The notes below the pieces were generated by a model that was not told where the DNA came from, ran no database searches, and saw only the letters and a program-made list of their open reading frames with translations. This document shows positions 6,975-11,793 of a stretch of DNA of 11,793 nucleotides, piece by piece. Source of the DNA: Candidatus Aminicenantota bacterium (lineage in GTDB: Bacteria > Acidobacteriota > Aminicenantia > JAMOAD01); assembly GCA_027061995.1 (NCBI GenBank), contig JAMOUT010000039.1, positions 1-11,793 of the forward strand, given 5' to 3'. Position numbers and translations under genes: made by a program. Every line of letters begins with the position of its first letter. The first letter of the stretch is position 1.

Positions 6975-7436
6975 ATGAAAACAAGAGCTCAAGATATCTT
7001 AAAGGAAAAAGGTAATAGTGTTTGGACAATTAATCCTGATTCAACCATAGAAGAAGCTGTCCGATTAATGAATGAAAAAAGAATCGGAGCATTGATAGTT
7101 GTTAATGCGGAAGGGGAGATAAATGGGATTGTTTCAGAAAGAGACATCCTGAAAAATCTTGCTTCCTCATACTGTGAAATAAAGAAAACAGCTGTAAAGG
7201 TGATTATGACACCAAAAGAAAAAATTATTGTAGGTCTTCCCGAAGATACTGCCGAATATCTCATGGGAATTATGACAAACAACAGAATCAGACATATACC
7301 CATAGTCGGCGGTGAATGTAAGTGTAAACTTCTCGGAGTAGTATCCATAGGGGACCTTGTGAAAGCTGTTTTAAAAGATACCCATTTTGAGAATAAACTT
7401 TTAAAAGATTATTTTAGCGGAGGATATCCGAGTTAA
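6975..7436 (+). CDS. Stand-alone two-CBS-domain protein
   Basis: A 153-residue soluble protein made almost entirely of a CBS (Bateman) pair. CBS1 spans about 14-62 and ends in G-I-V-S-E-R-D-I (51-58). CBS2 spans about 76-133, with V-I-M-T-P (76-80), R-I-R-H-I-P-I and the closing G-V-V-S-I-G-D-L (121-128). Such pairs bind adenosine nucleotides (AMP, ATP, NAD and similar) and sense energy or redox state; many act on a partner protein. There is no transporter, IMP dehydrogenase or kinase domain attached, so the target is unknown. An odd G-G-E-C-K-C-K insertion (112-118) in CBS2, with Cys115 and Cys117, could bind metal or be redox-active, which is inference. The start is well supported by GGAGG at 6965-6969, five bases before the ATG. 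It is the only plus-strand gene here and has its own promoter. Confidence 0.9.
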   Translation: MKTRAQDILKEKGNSVWTINPDSTIEEAVRLMNEKRIGALIVVNAEGEINGIVSERDILKNLASSYCEIKKTAVKVIMTPKEKIIVGLPEDTAEYLMGIMTNNRIRHIPIVGGECKCKLLGVVSIGDLVKAVLKDTHFENKLLKDYFSGGYPS

Positions 7437-7441
7437 ATACT

Positions 7442-7870
7442 TTAAATATCCATTATTATCTTTATATAATAGTATTTTCTCTTTTTTTCAATTTTTATAT
7501 TATGATGAGTAACAGCTTTTATGGAATTATTAATAATAAAATTATTATTTTTAATCTTACCGAATTTAAAATTACCTTGAAAAGTTCCCTCTTTAACGAA
7601 TATTTTATCTATCCCGATTAATCTTAATTCCTTAACCTCATATATATATAATAGTTCGTTCAATACTTTCACTATAAGACTTTCATAGGATTCAAATCTG
7701 ATTTTTATTGTTTGCTTATTCTGTTCAATACCACTGTTTTTCCTGAATTTACCGAGCAATTCCGAAAACCCGATTATCGAGTTATATATAAGATTTTTAA
7801 TATCGGTTCCCCTAACCTCAATACCAATATCCGCCATTGTTGCAAAAACTTTAAAATTCTTATCAGGCAT
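7442..7870 (-). CDS. Archease-family protein (RtcB RNA-ligase activator homologue)
   Basis: A 142-residue protein matching archease in length and end motifs. Near the start it has F-A-T-M-A-D-I-G-I (9-17), aligning with the family's H-T-A-D-V/I-G-I. Asp14 is kept, but the His-Thr before Ala-Asp is replaced by Thr-Met. The middle has V-L-N-E-L-L-Y. The end has I-K-A-V-T-H-H-N-I and finishes M-D-I, with Asp141 at the place of the family's second essential aspartate. Archease helps load and activate the GTP-dependent RNA ligase RtcB, which repairs or splices RNA with 2',3'-cyclic phosphate ends. No rtcB is in this window. The ATG overlaps the galU stop by one base (TAATG) and has no clear Shine-Dalgarno site, so translation is probably coupled. 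Last gene of the right operon, ending five bases from the convergent CBS gene. Confidence 0.8.
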   Translation of the reverse strand: MPDKNFKVFATMADIGIEVRGTDIKNLIYNSIIGFSELLGKFRKNSGIEQNKQTIKIRFESYESLIVKVLNELLYIYEVKELRLIGIDKIFVKEGTFQGNFKFGKIKNNNFIINNSIKAVTHHNIKIEKKRKYYYIKIIMDI

Positions 7871-8721
7871 TAATTTGAAAATTTTCTGAGCATCTCTTTC
7901 ATAAAATTTAATATATCTGTCTTTATCTCCCCGTTTTCAATTGAGAACCTAATATTCGCCTTAACATAGCCGGCAACATTACCCGTATCATACCTCTCCC
8001 CGTCAAATACATATCCGTAAACAGGTATTTTCCCTATCAATGCTTTTATCGCATCGGTTAATTGTATCTCCCCCTTTTTCCCCGGTTTTGTCTTTGAAAG
8101 CTCATTAAATATTTTTTTTGATAAAATATATCTTCCGATAACTGCATATCTTGAAGGAGCCTCCTCTACGGAGGGTTTCTCAATCAGATTATCTATTCTT
8201 ATAACTTTTTCCGAAATCAATTCTCCGCTAACAATTCCGTATTTTGAAACATCTTGTTCGGGAACTTCCATAAGAGAGAGATATATCCCTTCCCTATCAT
8301 CAAAAGCGTTTTTCATCTGCCCGAGGACAGGCTCTTTCGCCATAATAACATCATCGGGAAGAATCACAAAAAAATAATCATCATCAATAATATCGGCAGC
8401 TCTGTTTATTGCATCTCCCAACCCTTTGGGAAAACTTTGTCTAATGGAGATAATGCGCACCATTTTAGAATATTTTTCCAATAATTCCCTATATTTTTCT
8501 TGAAGAGGGGAATAATCAAAAAAATCAATAACAGGAGTTTTATCCGGTGATGTAATGAAAATCAGATCATTAACACCCGATTTTTTTGCTTCTTCAACCC
8601 CATAATATATAACCGGTATATTCACAAGAGGCAAAATCTCCTTTGGAATAACTTTTGTTATCGGAAGCATTCTGCTGCCTATTCCGGCGGCCGGAATAAC
8701 ACATTTATTTATCTTTATCAT
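7870..8721 (-). CDS. galU: UTP--glucose-1-phosphate uridylyltransferase
   Basis: A 283-residue nucleotidyltransferase that makes UDP-glucose from UTP and glucose-1-phosphate in the cytoplasm, feeding polysaccharide, glycolipid and galactose pathways. Signature blocks are all present: P-A-A-G-I-G-S-R-M-L-P (10-20, nucleotide-binding loop), P-K-E-I-L-P (26-31), K-G-L-G-D-A-I (99-105, usually G-L-G-H-A), L-P-D-D-V (121-125, metal-binding Asp), I-E-K-P (180-183, catalytic Lys182), G-E-I-Q-L-T-D-A-I (217-225) and Y-D-T-G-N-V-A-G-Y (244-252). Length is normal for bacterial GalU. The start overlaps the end of the YHS gene by 17 bases, with AAGGAG about 10 bases before the ATG. UDP-glucose could in principle feed glycosylation by the GT-C enzyme of the left operon, but nothing in the sequence shows such a link. 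Confidence 0.93.
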   Translation of the reverse strand: MIKINKCVIPAAGIGSRMLPITKVIPKEILPLVNIPVIYYGVEEAKKSGVNDLIFITSPDKTPVIDFFDYSPLQEKYRELLEKYSKMVRIISIRQSFPKGLGDAINRAADIIDDDYFFVILPDDVIMAKEPVLGQMKNAFDDREGIYLSLMEVPEQDVSKYGIVSGELISEKVIRIDNLIEKPSVEEAPSRYAVIGRYILSKKIFNELSKTKPGKKGEIQLTDAIKALIGKIPVYGYVFDGERYDTGNVAGYVKANIRFSIENGEIKTDILNFMKEMLRKFSN

Positions 8722-8977
8722 TACTGTTTAACTCCTTCAAAAATTTCTCTTTACACTCATTTGAACAAAAATAATAATTTTGGTTTTTAATCTGTAATTT
8801 AACAGCTTTGCTTTCAGGAAGATACAAACCGCAAACAGAGTCTTTGACAAGATTTTCTTTAACTATTTTTTTTTGAGTTTCCTCTTTTTTCTCGGAGTCG
8901 GTTAAAAACTTCCATATTATATAAAATATATACACTCCGAGAAAAATAAATAACAGTCTTAAAAACAGTCTTATCAT
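8705..8977 (-). CDS. Small membrane-anchored YHS-domain protein
   Basis: A 90-residue protein with an N-terminal transmembrane segment (about residues 4-24) and a charged linker (27-41). A YHS/TRASH-like domain (43-80) carries V-K-D-S-V-C-G (Cys49) and [12 protein letters not shown] (Cys71 and Cys75). This Cys...C-x3-C pattern is typical of YHS domains, which are associated with heavy-metal binding in transporters and metal-responsive proteins. The arginines before the membrane segment are few (M-I-R-L-F-L-R), so topology is uncertain; a cytoplasmic N-terminus with an external domain or the reverse are both possible. It overlaps the recA stop by 4 bases (ATGA) and galU by 17 bases, so it belongs to the same transcript. 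No Shine-Dalgarno site is evident. Function in this operon is unknown. Confidence 0.82.
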   Translation of the reverse strand: MIRLFLRLLFIFLGVYIFYIIWKFLTDSEKKEETQKKIVKENLVKDSVCGLYLPESKAVKLQIKNQNYYFCSNECKEKFLKELNSNDKDK

Positions 8978-10005
8978 AGTTGTGCTATCTTATCCCTAAC
9001 TTTTTGCTCTATCTCAGAGGCAAGTTCCTTCTTTTCCCGTAAAAGTTTTCTGACATTGGCTTTTCCTTGTCCGAGCCTCTGCCCGTTATATGAGAACCAT
9101 GTTCCCAGTTTTTCAACTATTCCGAGCTCCACACCCATATCTATAAGCTCTCCCTCTTTGGAAATACCGAGACCATAGACTATTTCAAAAGTCGCCTCCT
9201 TAAAAGGTGCAGCAAGTTTATTTTTAACAACTTTTGCTCTCGCCATAATCCCTACGGGTTTGGCTCCCTCTTTTATGGTCATTATTCTTTTAATCTCAAT
9301 TCTAACTGAAGAATAGAATTTCAAAGCTCTTCCTCCGGTAGTTGTTTCAGGGCTTCCCATAAAAAAACCTATTTTTTCCCTTATCTGATTAATAAATACA
9401 AGACATGTCTTAGATCTGCTGACAATTGCCGTAAGTTTCCTTAAAGCTTGAGACATCAACCTCGCCTGAAGACCCATGTGTGCATCTCCCATCTCCCCTT
9501 CAAGCTCCGCTTTGGGAACCAAAGCCGCAACAGAATCAATCACTATAATATCAACGGCTCCGCTTCTAATCAGAATTTCAGCTATTTCCAAGGCTTGTTC
9601 TCCGTAATCAGGCTGAGAAACATTAAGATTATCTATATCAACACCTATTATTGAAGCATATTTAGGATCAAGCGCATGTTCAACATCTATAAAAGCCGCT
9701 ATCCCTCCCTGCTTTTGAGCCTCTGCTATCGCATGAAGAGCAAGTGTTGTTTTCCCTGATGCCTCATTTCCATATATTTCAACAACTCTACCTCTCGGAA
9801 AACCACCGATACCGAGTGCAACATCAAGCCCTATCGAACCTGTCGGTATGGCTTTAACGCGTATAACATCTTTATCTCCAAGCCTTCTTATATACCCTTT
9901 TCCATACTGTCTCTCAATCTGAGATATAGCATTTTCAAGTGCCTGATTTTTTTTGCTGTCATCAGCCTTTGATACTTTTTCTTTCTCTTTTTTACTTGTT
10001 GCCAT
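8974..10005 (-). CDS. recA: RecA recombinase
   Basis: A 343-residue RecA, the ATP-dependent strand-exchange protein of homologous recombination and the SOS co-protease. Seen: N-terminal Lys-rich extension (1-20), Walker [10 protein letters not shown] (79-87), catalytic Glu109 in D-V-E-H-A-L-D-P, Walker B V-D-I-I-V-I-D (151-157), N-Q-I-R (206-209) with the switch Gln207, loop L2 ending G-S-P-E-T-T-T-G-G (217-225), and A-L-K-F-Y-S-S-V-R. Most bacterial RecAs read G-P-E-S-S-G-K-T-T and G-N-P-E-T-T-T-G-G, so Asn80 and Ser218 are minor departures. Essential residues are intact. The ATG is preceded by GGAGG four bases upstream and overlaps the yggU end by 14 bases. The C-terminus is short and Lys/Glu-rich. 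Fourth-to-fifth position inside an envelope and division gene block is unusual for recA. Confidence 0.97.
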   Translation of the reverse strand: MATSKKEKEKVSKADDSKKNQALENAISQIERQYGKGYIRRLGDKDVIRVKAIPTGSIGLDVALGIGGFPRGRVVEIYGNEASGKTTLALHAIAEAQKQGGIAAFIDVEHALDPKYASIIGVDIDNLNVSQPDYGEQALEIAEILIRSGAVDIIVIDSVAALVPKAELEGEMGDAHMGLQARLMSQALRKLTAIVSRSKTCLVFINQIREKIGFFMGSPETTTGGRALKFYSSVRIEIKRIMTIKEGAKPVGIMARAKVVKNKLAAPFKEATFEIVYGLGISKEGELIDMGVELGIVEKLGTWFSYNGQRLGQGKANVRKLLREKKELASEIEQKVRDKIAQL

Positions 10006-10270
10006 GATTCCTCCGGTTTATTAATTTATCTTTTATCAATATATCATTAAATTCTAAAATTTCCAATAGTTTTTCCCTGCTTTTTTCCCCTCTTATAATC
10101 AAGATTTTGGATTTCGGAGTTTTAAGTATTTTCGACAGAAAAGATATAAGATACTTATTAGCTTTTCCATCTACAGGTTTGGCTTTTAATTTTATCTTAA
10201 TCACTCCATTCTCTGCCATTATTCTATCCTCTTTTGAGCCCGGGATTATTTTAACCGATATTTTTCCCAT
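9992..10270 (-). CDS. yggU: DUF167/YggU family protein
   Basis: A 92-residue soluble protein of the YggU/DUF167 family. Landmarks: V-K-I-I-P-G-S-K (6-13), [17 protein letters not shown] (22-38) and L-I-S-F-L-S-K-I-L, then [11 protein letters not shown] (58-68). The family has a small alpha/beta fold and no firmly known function. It commonly sits beside yggT and divIVA, as here. It starts 3 bases after the divIVA stop, with AGGA nearby, and its last codons overlap the recA start and Shine-Dalgarno site. The extra basic tail (I-N-R-R-N-H-G-N-K) is encoded by the overlapping recA ribosome-binding region. Confidence 0.87.
   Translation of the reverse strand: MGKISVKIIPGSKEDRIMAENGVIKIKLKAKPVDGKANKYLISFLSKILKTPKSKILIIRGEKSREKLLEILEFNDILIKDKLINRRNHGNK
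10010..10014 (-). promoter_or_regulatory. Strong ribosome binding site of recA inside yggU
   Basis: GGAGG (10014..10010) followed by AATC and the recA ATG. It lies within the last codons of yggU, which reads through it as R-R-N before stopping at 9992. This confirms the recA start at 10005 rather than an internal start and suggests recA can be translated at a high rate without its own promoter. Confidence 0.7.
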
Positions 10271-10273
10271 CTG

Positions 10274-10762
10274 TCATTTTCCTACAACAAGAGTCTTGAT
10301 TTTCTCCTCTTTTCTATTTTTTATTTTATCTTTTACCCTTTGAAGATCCTCTATAACCCTTTCAAGATCGGAAAGTGCCTGAAGTTGTTTTTCTTTTAAA
10401 TCAATTAAATCATTTTCTATAATCTGTTTTTTTATCATAGCTTCTCTAAGAATTTCATCCGCCTGCATCTCCCCTTCCTTAATTATTATCTCTGATTCCC
10501 TTTGACTTTTTTGTTTTAATTCGTCAGCCCATTTTTGGGTTGTCATAATTGTCCTTTTTAATAATTCCTCTCTGCTCATCAAATCATTAACTGTATCTCT
10601 GAGTCTTATAGCTTCCTCTTCAAATCTATCTTTCTCCCTCTGTAATAATTCAAATTGCTCTGCAACATAAATAAGGAATGATCTGACCTCATCGGGATCA
10701 AGCCCGTTAACCAACTTTGTTTTAAACTCCTGAGTTTGTATATCATTCGGAGTTAATGCCAT
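10274..10762 (-). CDS. divIVA: DivIVA-domain protein
   Basis: A 162-residue coiled-coil protein. The N-terminal DivIVA signature is clear: L-T-P-N-D-I (3-8), F13 and G-L-D-P-D-E-V-R-S-F-L (20-30). From about residue 33 to 150 it is Glu/Lys/Arg/Gln-rich with heptad-like spacing, i.e. long coiled coils; it ends with a basic tail. DivIVA-type proteins oligomerise at curved membrane (poles, septum) and recruit partners for division or growth. It is shorter than Bacillus-type versions with long C-termini. The start is backed by GGGAGG about six bases before the ATG, which itself comes two bases after the yggT stop. It lies in the standard yggS-yggT-divIVA-yggU order, which many bacteria keep next to division genes. 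Confidence 0.9.
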   Translation of the reverse strand: MALTPNDIQTQEFKTKLVNGLDPDEVRSFLIYVAEQFELLQREKDRFEEEAIRLRDTVNDLMSREELLKRTIMTTQKWADELKQKSQRESEIIIKEGEMQADEILREAMIKKQIIENDLIDLKEKQLQALSDLERVIEDLQRVKDKIKNRKEEKIKTLVVGK

Positions 10763-10764
10763 TT

Positions 10765-11085
10765 TTAACCTCCCACAAGTGCTCTCTGCACAAGCAGCAC
10801 TCCATAATTATAAATTGTATCAAAAACCGTATATTTAATAAAATACACAATAATTATTATAATAATCGGGGAAAAATCTATCCCGCCGTAAACTACGGGG
10901 AATCTCCTTCTAATCCACCTTAAAGGGGGATCCGTTATCTCATACAGAATCCTTACCAAAGGATGAACGGGGAAACTGACAAACCATGATATAAAAGCAG
11001 CTATTACTATAAAAAATATATAAAGATTGGCAATCAAAGCGCCAACCGCACCTATAGCTCTCAGTAAATTTCCTATAAATAACAT
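10765..11085 (-). CDS. yggT: YggT family membrane protein
   Basis: A 106-residue inner-membrane protein with two hydrophobic segments (about 10-38 and 70-95) and the conserved loop between them. The loop reads S-F-P-V-H-P-L-V-R-I-L-Y-E-I-T-D-P-P-L-R-x-I-R-R (37-60) and then G-G-I-D-F-S-P-I (67-74), a clear YggT signature. One YggT repeat is present, where some bacteria have two. The family is linked to envelope, division or osmotic functions, without a settled biochemical role. The start is preceded by AGAGG and lies 1 base after the yggS stop, so the genes are surely co-transcribed. Confidence 0.93.
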   Translation of the reverse strand: MLFIGNLLRAIGAVGALIANLYIFFIVIAAFISWFVSFPVHPLVRILYEITDPPLRWIRRRFPVVYGGIDFSPIIIIIIVYFIKYTVFDTIYNYGVLLVQRALVGG

Positions 11086-11086
11086 A

Positions 11087-11779
11087 TTAACCTCTCTTAC
11101 CGAAAATTCCTCTTCCTATCCTAACCATTGTTGCCCCCTCCTCCACAGCTATTTCAAAATCATCACTCATCCCCATCGAAAGTTCTTCCGTTTGAATATT
11201 TTTCCCATTATTATTTTCTCTTAACTCATCATATATCTTTTTCATCTTTTGAAAATATTTTCTGCTATCCTCGGGGTTTGACGAATACGGGGGAATACAC
11301 ATAACCCCTTTTAATACAATGTTTTTTCTCTCTTTTATTCTCTCTATTATTTTCCCTGTCTCATCAATTGAAAAACCCGATTTATTACTCTCTTCCCCAA
11401 TATTTATCTCAATAAATATAGGATAAACAACCTTTTTCTCCTCCGCTATCGAATCTATCTTATCAATATGTTTAATCTCACTAACCGATTGTATCAAACT
11501 AAAACTATTCATAATCTTTCTTATTTTATTTGTTTGAAGAGTTCCGATAAAATGCCAATTAATATTAAGATCATTTAATTCGTCAATCTTAGGTTTTGCT
11601 TCCTGATATCTGTTTTCCCCTATATCTTTTATCCCGGATTCAAACACTGTTTTTATATGCAAAGGGGTAAAAGTTTTTGAGACAGCTACAATGGTTATAT
11701 CTCTTTCTATGGAATTTTCTTTTTTAATTAATGATATTCTCTCTTTTATATTTTTTAAATTATTTTCTATATATTTCAT
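11087..11779 (-). CDS. yggS: YggS/PLPBP family pyridoxal-phosphate homeostasis protein
   Basis: A 230-residue single-domain (beta/alpha)8 PLP-binding protein. Seen: V-A-V-S-K (31-35) with Lys35 as the Schiff-base residue, G-E-N-R-Y-Q-E-A (54-61), W-H-F-I-G-T-L-Q-T-N-K (75-85), S-x-K-S-G-F in the middle, L-S-M-G-M-S-D-D-F-E-I-A, and the closing M-V-R-I-G-R-G-I-F-G. Length is typical. The family keeps free PLP at safe levels and affects amino-acid and vitamin B6 pools; it has no known enzyme reaction. The ATG at 11779 is close to the window edge and its upstream region (only 14 bases visible) has no clear Shine-Dalgarno site. An upstream gene or promoter is therefore out of view. First visible gene of the right operon. 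Confidence 0.95.
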   Translation of the reverse strand: MKYIENNLKNIKERISLIKKENSIERDITIVAVSKTFTPLHIKTVFESGIKDIGENRYQEAKPKIDELNDLNINWHFIGTLQTNKIRKIMNSFSLIQSVSEIKHIDKIDSIAEEKKVVYPIFIEINIGEESNKSGFSIDETGKIIERIKERKNIVLKGVMCIPPYSSNPEDSRKYFQKMKKIYDELRENNNGKNIQTEELSMGMSDDFEIAVEEGATMVRIGRGIFGKRG

Positions 11780-11793
11780 CTTTTAAAAGTTTA

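Noticed and set aside
6989-7348. 119-codon minus-strand frame antisense to the CBS gene
   Set aside because: The plus-strand gene has promoter, Shine-Dalgarno site and full CBS motifs; the antisense frame has none of these.
7418-7430. CGG-AGGATAT-CCG symmetry at the end of the CBS gene as a terminator or operator
   Set aside because: Three-base arms around GGATATCC, within coding sequence and without a following T run.
1-11793. CRISPR arrays, tRNA or rRNA genes, insertion sequences, phage or toxin-antitoxin genes
   Set aside because: None seen: genes are contiguous, intergenic space is about 300 bases in total, and no direct repeats or structured RNA blocks stand out.

Overview
This is an AT-rich (roughly 30% GC by eye), densely coding chromosomal window. 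It holds fourteen complete genes and the probable first 13 codons of a fifteenth at the left edge. All but one are on the minus strand. The content is housekeeping plus cell-envelope genes. There are no tRNA or rRNA genes, transposases, CRISPR arrays or phage genes. Coding style is even throughout, so nothing suggests recent transfer. The set (yggS-yggT-divIVA-yggU block, DUF4416, bacterial archease, exported and lipid-anchored proteins, GT-C glycosyltransferase) points to an uncultured, low-GC, diderm-type bacterium. It recalls deltaproteobacterial or Nitrospirae-like gene neighbourhoods, but I cannot place the phylum from sequence alone.

Right block, read right to left (11779 to 7442, minus strand): yggS (PLP homeostasis), yggT (membrane protein), divIVA (polar or septal coiled coil), yggU/DUF167, recA, a 90-residue membrane-anchored YHS-domain protein, galU (UDP-glucose synthesis) and a bacterial archease. 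Adjacent genes overlap or lie 1 to 3 bases apart, so this is probably one transcript. Its promoter lies beyond the right edge. recA has a strong Shine-Dalgarno site but no visible promoter or LexA-type box of its own.

Middle: a single plus-strand gene for a two-CBS-domain protein (6975-7436) ends 5 bases from the end of the archease gene. Its start faces the left operon across a 190-base divergent intergenic region. That region has two near-perfect sigma70-type promoters, one in each direction, and a GTCAA/TTGAC inverted repeat on the CBS-gene -35 box.

Left block (6784 to 139, minus strand): a tRNA CCA-adding/poly(A) polymerase-type enzyme with a TTG start, an exported TPR plus beta-propeller protein, a DUF4416 protein, an NTF2-like putative lipoprotein and a 632-residue multi-membrane GT39-type glycosyltransferase. 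The genes are chained by ATGA or GTGA stop-start overlaps or a 1-base gap. The last four genes look like an uncharacterised envelope module attached to a tRNA-maturation gene, and this is the most promising unexplained unit in the window.
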